NCBI RefSeq assembly: GCF_003604195.1
Contig: NZ_QXGR01000001.1
Span: forward strand, 124,001 to 188,000
DNA from: Simplicispira lacusdiani
Lineage (GTDB): Bacteria; Pseudomonadota; Gammaproteobacteria; Burkholderiales; Burkholderiaceae_C
Direction of reading: 5' to 3'
Length of the DNA stretch: 64,000 nt
Both the position numbers and the translations under genes were made by a program. The notes below the pieces were generated by a model. It was not told the origin of the DNA and did no database searches. It saw only the letters and a program-made list of their open reading frames with translations. Below are positions 13,069 to 22,052 of this stretch, one piece after another. Position 1 is the first letter of the stretch. Each line of letters begins with the position of its first letter.

Positions 13069-14001
13069 ATGGCCTTCACCTCCGACAGCGTGCACCTGTT
13101 CCTGGCCGTGCTGGACCACGGCTCGTTCTCCGCAGCGGCGCGTGCGCTGGGCCGTGTGCCTTCGGCCGTGAGCATGGCCATGGGCCATCTGGAAGCCGAG
13201 CTGGACATGCCGCTGTTTGATCGCGGCGGACGCGAGCCCCGGCCCACGGCGGCGGCGCGCGCGCTCGAACCCCAGGCGCGGCTGCTGGCCGCGCAGTTGC
13301 GCCAGCTCAACGCCCAGGCGCTGGCGCTCACGCAGGGGCTGGAGGAACGGCTCACGCTGGCCATCGCCCCCGAGCTGCTGGCCGCGCGCTGGACTGCGCC
13401 GCTGGCCGCGCTGGCGCACGAGTTCCCGCTGCTGCAGGTGGAAGTGCTGGCCGCGCCGCAGGCCGACGCGCTGGCCCTGCTGCACGCCGGGCGCGCGCAA
13501 CTCGCGCTGGTGTTCGAGCGCCCCAGCATCGACGGGCGCGAAGGCTTCCAGGAGATGGGCAGCGAAACCCTGGTGGCCGTGCTGGCGCCCGACCACCCGG
13601 TGCTACAGGCCGCGCGCGCCGCCGCCGTGGCGCGCGGCGAGCCCCCCGAGGCCGCACGGCTGCGCGAGGAGCACCTGACCACCACGCGCCAGATCGTGGT
13701 GGCGGGGCGCGACCCGCTGCAGCGCGACCCGCGCTTTGAATTCGCGCGCCATGGCTGGCGCACCGACAACCATGTCGCGGCACTGCGCCTCATCGAGGCC
13801 GGGCTGGGCTGGGGCTGGCAGCCGCGCGCGCTGGTGGCCGCGCACATCGCCGCCGGCACGCTGGTCGAGATGCCGTTCGAGAACCTCAGCAACGGCGCGC
13901 GGCTGTGGGTGGACCTGGTCTGGTCCAAGGAGCGCCCGCTGGGCCTGGGCGCGCGCCGCTGCATCGCGCTGATGGCGCAGGCCGGCCCGGATGGGGCATG
14001 A
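13069..14001 (+). CDS. LysR-family transcriptional regulator, divergent from the PACE exporter
   Basis: 310 aa. N-terminal winged helix-turn-helix (about 4-62; SVHLFLAVLDHGSFSAAARALG) followed by a two-lobed effector domain (90-300). The 63-base gap to the PACE gene contains AT-rich sequence (GCTTATTTCAATATTTC) suitable for overlapping promoters and a LysR site. Control of the exporter is inferred from the arrangement. The effector is unknown. Confidence 0.9.
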   Translation: MAFTSDSVHLFLAVLDHGSFSAAARALGRVPSAVSMAMGHLEAELDMPLFDRGGREPRPTAAARALEPQARLLAAQLRQLNAQALALTQGLEERLTLAIAPELLAARWTAPLAALAHEFPLLQVEVLAAPQADALALLHAGRAQLALVFERPSIDGREGFQEMGSETLVAVLAPDHPVLQAARAAAVARGEPPEAARLREEHLTTTRQIVVAGRDPLQRDPRFEFARHGWRTDNHVAALRLIEAGLGWGWQPRALVAAHIAAGTLVEMPFENLSNGARLWVDLVWSKERPLGLGARRCIALMAQAGPDGA

Positions 14002-14056
14002 AATAGGCCACAAAGCCCATCCAAAAAGCGCTAGCAGCTACAAATAACATAGCAAC
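14002..14056 (-). repeat. Family A palindromic intergenic repeat, copy 3
   Basis: On the minus strand: GTTGCTATGTTATTTGTAGC, then TGCTAGCGC and a GGGCTTTGTGGCC end. It follows the LysR stop codon and lies in the promoter region of the PPK2 gene. Confidence 0.7.
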
Positions 14057-14109
14057 CCACTGCACGGGTTCTGGCGCTAAGCTTGGGCCATTGCCTTCCG
14101 GAGGAACCC

Positions 14110-15018
14110 ATGGCCCAACCGTTCGAGAGCAACAGCAAGGACCTCGCTCAGCGCTGGGCGCGCTGGCAGCCCGGCACTGCCGGCCACGATACCGACAGCC
14201 GCGCCGACGGCCCGCCCGAGCGGCGCAAGGCTGGCAAGCGCCGGACGGTTTCTCTCAAGGACTTCGACCCCTCGGCCAAGCCCTTCTCCCTCGGCGACAA
14301 GGCCCAGGACAAGGCCGTGGTGGAGTCGCTGGCGATGGAACTCGACGAGCTGCAGAACCTGTTCTACGCCGACAAGCGCCACAAGCTGCTGGTGATCCTG
14401 CAGGGCACCGACACCTCGGGCAAGGACGGCACCATCCGGGGCGTGTTCGGCCGCATGAGCGCGCTGGGCGTGCACACCGTGGGCTGGAAGGCGCCCACCG
14501 AGGCCGAGCGCGCGCACGACTACCTCTGGCGCATCCACCAGCAGGTGCCGGCGGCCGGCGAGATCACCATCTTCAACCGCAGCCACTACGAGGAGGTGCT
14601 GGTGCCGGTGGTCAACGGCTGGATCACGCCCGAGCAGCACCACCAGCGCTTCGGCCACATCAACGACTTCGAGCGCATGCTGAGCCAGACGGGCACCACC
14701 GTGCTCAAGTTCCTGCTGCACATCGGCTTCGACGAGCAGCGCCAGCGCCTGCAGGAGCGCCTGGACGACCCGACCAAGCACTGGAAGTTCGCCATGGGCG
14801 ACATCGAGGCACGCAAGCAATGGCCGCAGTACCAGAAGGCCTACGAGCAGTTGCTGGCGGCCACGCACACCCCCTGGGCGCCCTGGACCATCGTGCCCGC
14901 CAACTCCAAGACCCACCGCAACCTGATGATCGCCACCGTGCTGCGCGAGGTGCTGCGCAACCTCGACCTGCGCTACCCGCCGGGCGACCCGGCGCTGGCG
15001 CATTTCACGGTGGAATGA
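14110..15018 (+). CDS. PPK2-family polyphosphate kinase
   Basis: 302 aa. Transfers phosphate between polyphosphate and nucleotides. Walker A GTDTSGKDGT lies near residue 100 and the lid/Walker-B-like stretch IFNRSHYEEVLVP near 157-169; WKAPTEAERAHDYLWR matches the PPK2 core. The single-domain size fits class I or III enzymes (polyP:ADP or polyP:AMP); the exact class cannot be told by eye. The start ATG is 6 bases after GGAGG. No ppx or ppk1 is adjacent. Confidence 0.93.
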   Translation: MAQPFESNSKDLAQRWARWQPGTAGHDTDSRADGPPERRKAGKRRTVSLKDFDPSAKPFSLGDKAQDKAVVESLAMELDELQNLFYADKRHKLLVILQGTDTSGKDGTIRGVFGRMSALGVHTVGWKAPTEAERAHDYLWRIHQQVPAAGEITIFNRSHYEEVLVPVVNGWITPEQHHQRFGHINDFERMLSQTGTTVLKFLLHIGFDEQRQRLQERLDDPTKHWKFAMGDIEARKQWPQYQKAYEQLLAATHTPWAPWTIVPANSKTHRNLMIATVLREVLRNLDLRYPPGDPALAHFTVE

Positions 15019-15040
15019 CCCCGTCGCCGCCAGGGCCACG

Positions 15041-15059
15041 TTATGCGCCAAACGCATAA
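15041..15059. promoter_or_regulatory. Perfect inverted repeat upstream of the glutamate dehydrogenase gene
   Basis: TTATGCG, 5-base spacer CCAAA, CGCATAA. Placed 87 bases before the gdhA start. The form suits a dimeric regulator, possibly LysR type; no protein is assigned. Confidence 0.45.
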
Positions 15060-15145
15060 TTTCGTAACACACCGGCCTTGGACAGCCCACCAGCACACAC
15101 CTATCCTTCGCGGCTTGCATTGATCCCACAAGGAAACAAACCGCT

Positions 15146-16459
15146 ATGTCGCATCCCACCGGAACGCCCGGCCACGCCGCCAGCATCCATACCCTGCCGT
15201 CGTACCTCGACCCGCAGCACCTCGGCCCCTGGGGCATCTACCTGCAGCAGGTCGACCGCGTCACCCCCTACCTCGGCCACCTGGCCCGCTGGGTCGAAAC
15301 GCTCAAGCGCCCCAAGCGCGCGCTCATCGTGGACGTGCCGATCGAGCTGGACAACGGCACCATCGCCCACTTCGAGGGCTACCGCGTGCAGCACAACACC
15401 TCGCGCGGCCCCGGCAAGGGCGGCGTGCGCTTCCACCAGGACGTGACGCTGTCGGAAGTGATGGCCCTGTCGGCCTGGATGTCGATCAAGAACGCGGCCG
15501 TGAACGTGCCCTACGGCGGCGCCAAGGGCGGTATCCGCGTCGACCCCAAGAAGCTCTCGATGGGTGAGCTGGAGCGCCTGACGCGCCGCTACACCAGCGA
15601 GATCGGCATCATCATCGGGCCCTCCAAGGACATCCCCGCGCCCGACGTGAACACCAACGGCCAGATCATGGCCTGGATGATGGACACCTATTCCATGAAC
15701 GTGGGCTCCACCGCCACCGGCGTGGTCACCGGCAAGCCGGTGGACCTGGGCGGCTCGCTGGGCCGCGTCGAGGCCACCGGCCGCGGCGTGTTCACCGTGG
15801 GCGTGGAAGCCGCCAAGCTGACCGGCCTGCCGATCGAAGGCGCCCGCCTGGCCGTGCAGGGCTTTGGCAACGTGGGCGGCACCGCCGCCAAGCTGTTCGC
15901 CGACGCCGGCGCCAAGGTGGTGGCCGTACAGGACCACACCGGCACCATCTTCAACGGCAAGGGCCTGGACGTGCCCGCCCTGCTGGCCCATGTGCAGGCG
16001 CGCGGCGGCGTGGGCGGTTTCGCCGGTGCCGACACCCTGTCCAACGACGAATTCTGGGCCGTGGACTGCGAGATCCTGATTCCCGCCGCGCTGGAAGGCC
16101 AGATCACCCAGGACAACGCGGGCAAGATCAAGGCCAAGATGGTGATCGAGGGCGCCAACGGCCCCACCACGCCCGAGGCCGACGACATCCTGCACGACAA
16201 GGGCGTGCTGGTGCTGCCCGACGTGATCGCCAACGCCGGCGGCGTGACGGTGAGCTACTTCGAATGGGTGCAGGACTTCTCCAGCTTCTTCTGGAGCGAG
16301 GACGAGATCAACGCGCGCCTGGTGCGCATCATGCAAGAAGCCTTCGCCGGCGTCTGGCATGTCGCCCAGGAACACAAGGTGAGCCTGCGCACCGCCACCT
16401 TCATCGTGGCCTGCCAGCGCATCCTGCACGCCCGCGAAATGCGCGGCCTCTACCCCTGA
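15146..16459 (+). CDS. gdhA: Glutamate dehydrogenase (Glu/Leu/Phe/Val family)
   Basis: 437 aa. Interconverts glutamate and 2-oxoglutarate plus ammonia. The substrate-binding [13 protein letters not shown] motif (with catalytic lysine) is at about 125-137 and the dinucleotide-binding VQGFGNVGG at about 237-245. Length and sequence resemble the catabolic NAD-type enzymes of bacteria such as Bacillus RocG, so NAD preference is likely but not certain. AAGGA lies before the ATG. It could process glutamate released by the hut pathway 8 kb away. Confidence 0.92.
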   Translation: MSHPTGTPGHAASIHTLPSYLDPQHLGPWGIYLQQVDRVTPYLGHLARWVETLKRPKRALIVDVPIELDNGTIAHFEGYRVQHNTSRGPGKGGVRFHQDVTLSEVMALSAWMSIKNAAVNVPYGGAKGGIRVDPKKLSMGELERLTRRYTSEIGIIIGPSKDIPAPDVNTNGQIMAWMMDTYSMNVGSTATGVVTGKPVDLGGSLGRVEATGRGVFTVGVEAAKLTGLPIEGARLAVQGFGNVGGTAAKLFADAGAKVVAVQDHTGTIFNGKGLDVPALLAHVQARGGVGGFAGADTLSNDEFWAVDCEILIPAALEGQITQDNAGKIKAKMVIEGANGPTTPEADDILHDKGVLVLPDVIANAGGVTVSYFEWVQDFSSFFWSEDEINARLVRIMQEAFAGVWHVAQEHKVSLRTATFIVACQRILHAREMRGLYP

Positions 16460-16513
16460 GGCCTGCCATCCCCCGGTAGCCACCGGCCCCACCCGGGCCG
16501 GTGCCGCCAAGCA

Positions 16514-16556
16514 ACCGCCAGTGCGCCGCGACCCGGCCCTGGCGGTTTTCTTTTGC
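16514..16556 (+). terminator. Rho-independent terminator after gdhA
   Basis: ACCGCCAG (514-521, +16000) pairs with CTGGCGGT (539-546) over a 17-base GC-rich loop, followed by TTTCTTTTG. Confidence 0.75.
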
Positions 16557-16732
16557 GCCATGCTGTGGCGCGCGGACGACGCGGCGGTGCCTGCCTGCGC
16601 CGTTCACGGACGGAATCCGACCGCACAGCCAGGGCGGAAACACCCGGATACGCGGCCATACAACTGGTGATGGTTCGCCCGCGCGGCGCATGGAAAACTG
16701 CCCTGGATGCACGGCCTTTCCAGGAGACTCCG

Positions 16733-18373
16733 GTGACCCTTCCCTCGTTGCGCGGCCTCACTTCGCGCTTTCTGCTCAGCCGCCTGCGCACGGCCCGCGC
16801 GGTGGCGCGCCTGGCCTTCCGCCTGCACCAGCGCAAGCCCGCGCTCATCGACCGGCGCGGCACGCTGAGCTACGCCCAGTTGCAGGAACGCGTGCTGCGC
16901 CTGCAGGCCTGGATGCGGGCGCAGGGCCTGCGCAAGGGCGACATCGTCTTCACCCTGCTGCCCGAGACCGGCGAACAGTACGAAACGCGCCTGGCCACGT
17001 TCGAGAACGGCACCGTCTTCGCCAGCTTCCACAAGCACCTGCCCCCCGAGGCGGCGCTGGCCATGATCGAGCGCGTGCGGCCCGCGCTCTTCATCCACGA
17101 CCCGCTGCTGAGCGCGCCCATCCTGGACGCCGTGCGCGCGCGCCTGCCCGGCCTGCGCCTGCTGGCGCTGGGCGCCGACTACGAGCAAGCCCTCGCCGGC
17201 CACGCCCCCGCCTGGGGCACGGAGGAGGTGGGCGAGGAAGACCTGTTCGCCCTGCACATGACCTCGGGCACCACGGGCCTGCCCAAGGCCATCGGCTACA
17301 GCCACCGCAAGTACCTCGACAGCATGCGCCTGATCGCGCGCTCCATCGACCTGCGGCCCTCGGGCCGCCAGCGCCCTGTGCACATGCTGGGCGTGCCGCT
17401 CACCGGGCCCGGCTCGGGCATGGTGCTGCCCACGCTGCTGTCGGGCGCGGTGCTGGTCATGCCCGAGGACTTCCGGGCCACCACGCTGGCCGCGCTGGTG
17501 CAGCAGCACCGGGTAACGCGCGCCTTCCTCTCGCCCTCGGCCATCATCGACCTGCTCGACGAGCCCGCTCTGCAGCAGTACGACCTGTCCTCGCTCACCC
17601 ACGTGCCCTACGGTTCCGAGATGATGCCGGCACCCAAGATCGCCGAAGCCATCCGGCGCTTCGGCCCCATCTTCCAGCAGGGCTACGGCTGCCTCGAAGC
17701 CCTGCCGCCCATCACCTGGCTGCTGCCGCACGAGCATGTGGACGTGCATGGCCTGCCGCGCGGCCACGACATCCTCTCCACCGTGGGCCGCGTGATGGAC
17801 GGCGTGGAGGTGGTCATCCGCGACGAGCAGTTCCGCCCGCTGCCGCAGGGCCAGACCGGCCTGATCACCGTGCGCACGCCGGTGCGCTTCGAGGGCTACT
17901 GGCTCGACCCCGAGAAAACGCACGAAACCCTGCGCGACGGCTGGGTGGTGATGGGCGACGTGGGCCATTTCGACGCCGAAGGCTATCTGCACGTGCTGGG
18001 CCGCAGCGCCGACCGCGTGCAACGCGGCGGCCAGATGCTCAACCCGCGCGAGATCGAGGAGGTGGCGCACTGCCACCCCGCCGTGAAGGAGACCTGCCTG
18101 GTGCAGCACGGCGCGGTCGCCGTGCTGGTGGTGAGCCTGCGGCAGAACTGGCGCGCGCAGCGCAACTGGCAGGCGCTGGAGCATGACATCGCCGAATACC
18201 TGGCGCAGCACCTCGCGCCCGGCCTGCAACCCGACGACATCCGCGTCGTCGAGGAAATCCCGCGCAGCTTCCTCAACAAGATGCTGCGGCGCGAGGTCCG
18301 GCTGATGCTGGAGGCCGCGCCACCCCGCGCGCACGGGCACGCCCCGGCGGCGCCCACCCGGCTGGCCGCATGA
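16733..18373 (+). CDS. AMP-dependent acyl-CoA synthetase/ligase
   Basis: 546 aa from a GTG start placed 6 bases after CAGGAG. The adenylate-forming signature MTSGTTGLPKA is near residues 175-185, the A5-type stretch QGYGCLEALPP near 312-322, MGDVGHFDAEG near 405 and the C-terminal catalytic lysine in SFLNKMLRREVR near 517-528. It activates a carboxylic acid through an acyl-AMP; the substrate is unknown. Its 3' end overlaps the start of the following transporter (ATGA), so the two are translationally coupled, suggesting that the transporter imports the ligase's substrate or exports a product. Confidence 0.85.
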   Translation: MTLPSLRGLTSRFLLSRLRTARAVARLAFRLHQRKPALIDRRGTLSYAQLQERVLRLQAWMRAQGLRKGDIVFTLLPETGEQYETRLATFENGTVFASFHKHLPPEAALAMIERVRPALFIHDPLLSAPILDAVRARLPGLRLLALGADYEQALAGHAPAWGTEEVGEEDLFALHMTSGTTGLPKAIGYSHRKYLDSMRLIARSIDLRPSGRQRPVHMLGVPLTGPGSGMVLPTLLSGAVLVMPEDFRATTLAALVQQHRVTRAFLSPSAIIDLLDEPALQQYDLSSLTHVPYGSEMMPAPKIAEAIRRFGPIFQQGYGCLEALPPITWLLPHEHVDVHGLPRGHDILSTVGRVMDGVEVVIRDEQFRPLPQGQTGLITVRTPVRFEGYWLDPEKTHETLRDGWVVMGDVGHFDAEGYLHVLGRSADRVQRGGQMLNPREIEEVAHCHPAVKETCLVQHGAVAVLVVSLRQNWRAQRNWQALEHDIAEYLAQHLAPGLQPDDIRVVEEIPRSFLNKMLRREVRLMLEAAPPRAHGHAPAAPTRLAA

Positions 18374-19830
18374 TGCGCGGCGCACCCGCAACCGCCCGGC
18401 TCGCGCTGGGCACCAAGCTGGGCTACGCCACCGGCAACGTCGGCCTGCAGATGCTGGTGGCGGCCATGAACTTCCTGCTCATGATCTTCTACACCGACGT
18501 CGCGCTGGTACCACCCGCCATCGCGGGCGCCGCGCTGCTGGTGGGCAAGGTGTGGGACACGGTGAACGACCCGCTGTTCGGCTGGATGACCGACCGCACG
18601 CGCTCGCGCCACGGCCGCCACCGGGTCTACCTGATTTACGGTGCCCTGCCGCTGGCCGTGGCGGCCGCCGCCGTGTGGATGGTGCCGCCGGGCCTGAGCC
18701 CCATCGCGGCTTTTTTCTGGATCGCCATCAGCTACACAGTGTTCGACACGCTGATGACCCTGGTGCAGCTGCCCTACCAGGCCCTGGCCGCCAACCTCAC
18801 GCGCGACTACGACGAGCGCACCAGCCTGACCGCCTACGCCTCGCTGGGCGCGCTGCTGGGTTTCTTCGCGGGCAGCGTGCTCATGCCGGTGCTGGTGCGC
18901 GCAGCGCCGGATGCGCGCACCGGCTATGCCCTGGCGGGCGCCTGCTTTGGCCTGGCCGCCGGCCTGGCCGTGGCCGTGGTGGCCTGGCGCGTGCGCGAAC
19001 CCGCCAGCGCGCCGCCACCGGACGCCACGCGCCCCACCTGGGAGGCGGTGCGCGCCACGCTGCGCGCGGCCCTGCGCAACCGGCCCTTCCTGGCGCTGGT
19101 GGCCGCCGTGGGCTTGGTGCGCCTGGGGCTCACGCTGGTGCAGGCCGCGCTGGCATATTTCGTGGTCTACCAGCTGCAGGGCGACAAGGGCGACCTGCCG
19201 CGCATGATGGCCGTGCTGCTGGGCGTGGTGGGCCTGTCGCTGTATTTTTGGAAGCGCGTGGTGGACCGCTGGGAGAAGAACCGCGCCTACATCCTGGGCC
19301 TGCTGCTGTGCAGCGCGGGCCTGGTGGCCCTGGGCACCATGGGACCGGGCCAGCCGGGCTGGGTGACAGCCATCCTGGCGCTGGTGGGCATCGGCATGGG
19401 CGCGCACTGGATCGTGCCCTTCGCGATGGTGCCCGACACCATCGACCACGGCCACCTGCAGGCCGGCGAGCGCCAGACCGGCATGTACTACGGCCTCTAC
19501 GGCCTGGTGGACAAGCTCGCGCGCACCCTGGGCACGGTGCTGCTGGCCGCCACACTGGACCTGACGGGCTACGTGCCCAACGTGGCGCAGTCCGCAGCCG
19601 CGCTGCAGGGCATCGCATGGATGACCGGCATCGTCCCCGCGCTCTGCCTGGCGCTGGCGGTGCCGCTGCTGCTGGCCTACCCCATCACGCGCGCGCGCCA
19701 TGCGGCCATCCGGCGCGGGGTGGACGCGGGCACCACCCCGCCGCCCGCCAGCGGCAACGGCTCCACGGCGCCGGGCCGCGGCGAGGGGTTGGCGCAGGCG
19801 AGCGGTCGCGCTTCACGGTTCCCGGCGTGA
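18370..19830 (+). CDS. GPH-family (MelB-like) MFS symporter
   Basis: 486 aa with about 12 membrane helices. The motifs KLGYATGNVG (12-26) and VGKVWDTVNDPLFGWMTDRTRSRHGRHR are typical of the glycoside-pentoside-hexuronide cation symporter family, where the two aspartates in the second motif bind the coupling cation. The C-terminal 40 residues are a disordered, Pro/Gly-rich tail. ATG 18370 overlaps the ligase stop; a second ATG follows at once. The substrate is unknown; the ligase coupling hints at an organic acid rather than a sugar. Confidence 0.85.
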   Translation: MMRGAPATARLALGTKLGYATGNVGLQMLVAAMNFLLMIFYTDVALVPPAIAGAALLVGKVWDTVNDPLFGWMTDRTRSRHGRHRVYLIYGALPLAVAAAAVWMVPPGLSPIAAFFWIAISYTVFDTLMTLVQLPYQALAANLTRDYDERTSLTAYASLGALLGFFAGSVLMPVLVRAAPDARTGYALAGACFGLAAGLAVAVVAWRVREPASAPPPDATRPTWEAVRATLRAALRNRPFLALVAAVGLVRLGLTLVQAALAYFVVYQLQGDKGDLPRMMAVLLGVVGLSLYFWKRVVDRWEKNRAYILGLLLCSAGLVALGTMGPGQPGWVTAILALVGIGMGAHWIVPFAMVPDTIDHGHLQAGERQTGMYYGLYGLVDKLARTLGTVLLAATLDLTGYVPNVAQSAAALQGIAWMTGIVPALCLALAVPLLLAYPITRARHAAIRRGVDAGTTPPPASGNGSTAPGRGEGLAQASGRASRFPA

Positions 19831-19860
19831 GCCTTCGAGCCCCTCCGGGGCGCCACCCCG

Positions 19861-20559
19861 TCAGGGGCGGTTGGCGCCCGCCGGGTCGTTGGGCGGGTTG
19901 TTGCCATCGAATCGGCTCCGGGGCTGGGGCGGGCGCTGCGGTTGTGCCCGTTGCGGCTGCGGGCGCTGGGCCTCGGAGCGGTCACGGCTCTCCGGGCGGG
20001 CCTGCGGGCGCGGCGGCGCCGTGCGGCCGCTGTCCCAGTGGTCGCCCGCGCGGGGCGGACGCCGGGCATCTTCATGGCGCCGCCCCGGGTGGCGCGGATC
20101 GTCGCGGTCCTCCCAGCTCCAGGTGCGGGGCCCGGGGCGGGGGTGCGCAGGACGCGGGTTCCAGCGCGGGTGGTCGTACCACGACCGGTCGCGGTAATGG
20201 TCCGCCCAGTAGCTCCCCAACGTGAATGCCAAGATGGGAATGCCGATGGAAACCGCCGCGTTGGGCAGCGCGATGGAGCGGCCGTACTGGGGGTAGCCGA
20301 GGTAGGGGGCATAGGCCCAGCCGCGCAGCCCGTCGGACAACTGCACGTCGCACCACTGGTAACCCGGCGTGCAGCCGTACACGGTCAATTGCACCCCCGG
20401 CTGCATCACGGCCACCACGGGATAGTCGACGGCCGGACCCGCGCGCAGGTTCATCTGCTGGGCCACGTAGGCCAGCTGCTGCGCTCCGGCCAGGAGCGGA
20501 ACGGCGAGCACGAGCGCGCCCGCCATGGTGCGAAAAGAGAGAAAAAGTGCACGGGACAT
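19861..20559 (-). CDS. Exported SH3b-domain protein with arginine/proline-rich tail
   Basis: 232 aa. Signal peptide 1-26 (cleavage likely after LAGA), an SH3b domain (about 27-95, with MNLRAGPAVDYPVVAVMQPG), a short hydrophobic stretch (IGIPILAFTLGSYW, about 105-120) and a long basic, proline-rich, low-complexity tail (125-232). SH3b proteins often bind peptidoglycan or envelope partners. The tail has no recognisable fold. Converges on the MFS gene. Confidence 0.8.
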   Translation of the reverse strand: MSRALFLSFRTMAGALVLAVPLLAGAQQLAYVAQQMNLRAGPAVDYPVVAVMQPGVQLTVYGCTPGYQWCDVQLSDGLRGWAYAPYLGYPQYGRSIALPNAAVSIGIPILAFTLGSYWADHYRDRSWYDHPRWNPRPAHPRPGPRTWSWEDRDDPRHPGRRHEDARRPPRAGDHWDSGRTAPPRPQARPESRDRSEAQRPQPQRAQPQRPPQPRSRFDGNNPPNDPAGANRP

Positions 20560-20688
20560 GGCCGTCTCCTGGGAAGCGCCCGCAGTGGCGCGACACCATC
20601 CTGGGCCCGGCACGCCGGCCGGCGTGTCAGGCAAAACCGACGAAACACGACAGAACATGCCAGGTGGGAACGCAGCACGGCCCCCTGC

Positions 20689-21753
20689 TCACCCGCCCAT
20701 CGGTGGCAGCGGCTCCACGGGATCGGGCGGCGGCACCGCGCGCAGCGCCAGACAGAAGGGCTGCGCGCAGGACGCCCGCCCGGCGTAGGGGCAGCCGGGC
20801 GCCTGGCACAGGCCGGCCTCGCGGTCGCGCAGGCCATCCTCGTCCTTGGGCAGTTGCCCACTGGCCTGCAGCACGGCCATCTGCAGCCACGGGTCCTGCC
20901 GCGCCTGCAGCAGCTCGCGGCCATACACCGCCGGTTGCGCCAGCGGCTGGAAGTCGAGCGCCAGCAGCGCGCTGGCGCGGGGGGCCACGGGCTCGGCGGA
21001 CTGCAGCACCAGCGCCCAGGTGCCCGACTGCAGCGCCTGGGGCTTGCCCGCGAACAGCGCCGCCAGGGGCGGCGCTGGCGCGGGTGGCGCGGCGGGCTGG
21101 GCCTGGGACTGCAGCCAGGGCACCGGCACGCGCAGGGTGAGCGAGAAAGCGCGCTCGCCCTCGGCGGTCAGCACCACGCCCTGGCGCACCAGCCAGGTTT
21201 GCAGCGGGGGCAGCCCCGTCGCGGCGCCGTCCTCCGTATCGACCAGCGGCTGCAACGCCGCCGGCCAGGGCTGCACGGCCACCACGCGCTGCGGCTGGGC
21301 CGGGGCCGTGATCTGGCGCACCAGGTCCGCCACCAGGCCGCGCAGCGGCGCGCTCACGCCCGTGGCGGGCCAGGGGGGCAGCGGCGCGGCGCCCGCCATG
21401 CCGAGGGACGGGGCCGGACGGCCCGGCACCGCTGCTGGCGCCCCGGGGCTGCCGGGCGTGGGCACGGGCGTTCCCGGCCCGGCCGCCAGGCCCGCCTGGG
21501 ACGCCGCGAAGCTGCCACGCGCCTGGGGCGAGAGGCTGACCTGGTCGGCTCCCACGGGCAGCGGCACCGTGGGCGGCACCGGCGCCTGCGGTGGCGGCGC
21601 CCCGGGCGGCGCAGGAAAGTCCGGCACCCGCGCCGGGAGTGCGCCTTCGCGGTCGGTGCCCAGCAGGGCGCCCTGGCGCTGCAGTGCGGCCTCGGCCAGC
21701 ACCTGCGCCACGGCGGGCAGCGGGCCCCGGGGAGGATCGATGTTCACGGTCAT
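20689..21753 (-). CDS. Uncharacterised proline/alanine-rich protein with cysteine-rich C-terminus
   Basis: 354 aa. The N-terminal half is Pro/Gln/Ala-rich with a DQVSLSPQARGSF segment that resembles the N-termini of flagellar hook-length (FliK-like) proteins. The C-terminal half looks folded (VVLTAEGERAFSLTLRVPVP, GTWALVLQSAEP) and ends with a CQAPGCPYAG..CAQPFC cysteine cluster. No flagellar genes are nearby. Start chosen at ATG 21753 with AGG upstream; a longer frame runs into a repeat. Function unknown; the FliK resemblance is weak. Confidence 0.6.
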   Translation of the reverse strand: MTVNIDPPRGPLPAVAQVLAEAALQRQGALLGTDREGALPARVPDFPAPPGAPPPQAPVPPTVPLPVGADQVSLSPQARGSFAASQAGLAAGPGTPVPTPGSPGAPAAVPGRPAPSLGMAGAAPLPPWPATGVSAPLRGLVADLVRQITAPAQPQRVVAVQPWPAALQPLVDTEDGAATGLPPLQTWLVRQGVVLTAEGERAFSLTLRVPVPWLQSQAQPAAPPAPAPPLAALFAGKPQALQSGTWALVLQSAEPVAPRASALLALDFQPLAQPAVYGRELLQARQDPWLQMAVLQASGQLPKDEDGLRDREAGLCQAPGCPYAGRASCAQPFCLALRAVPPPDPVEPLPPMGG

Positions 21754-21840
21754 ACCGGCCTGCCATGGGTGGCGCGCAGGACATCCACGCACCGCCTGTG
21801 CATTCTGCGGCGATTTGTGGTCGATGGCTACCGGGGCACA

Positions 21841-21900
21841 ATTGCTAGAAATGTTATAGCTACTAGCGCCCGTCCATTGGGCGCAATAGCCCCATTTCTT
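21841..21900 (+). repeat. Family A palindromic intergenic repeat, copy 4
   Basis: TGCTAGAAATGTTATAGC, TACTAGCGCCCG, GGGCGCAATAGCCCCATTT. The centre forms a GGGCGC-type inverted repeat. It lies upstream of the proline-rich protein gene. Confidence 0.65.
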
Positions 21901-21925
21901 CCAAAATACCGCTTGCCTTTTCCGA

Positions 21926-22045
21926 GGGCGCGGCCCAGGCCAGCGGCCACCGCGCAAGGGCCGCCCCGCCGCGCTGGTGGCGCCCCCCTACATTGCGCAG
22001 CAGTACGAGAGAAGGGGGAAGGCGCGAAGCGCCACAGGGGGCTGT
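21926..22045 (-). repeat. Family B intergenic repeat, copy 2
   Basis: On the minus strand it reads CCCCCTGTGGCGCTTCGCGCC, CTTCCCCCTTCTCTCG, GGGGCGGCCCTTGCGC and GGCCTGGGCCGCG, matching copy 1 block by block. It begins just past the end of the N-terminal methionine synthase gene. Confidence 0.7.
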
Positions 22046-22052
22046 ATCGCTC

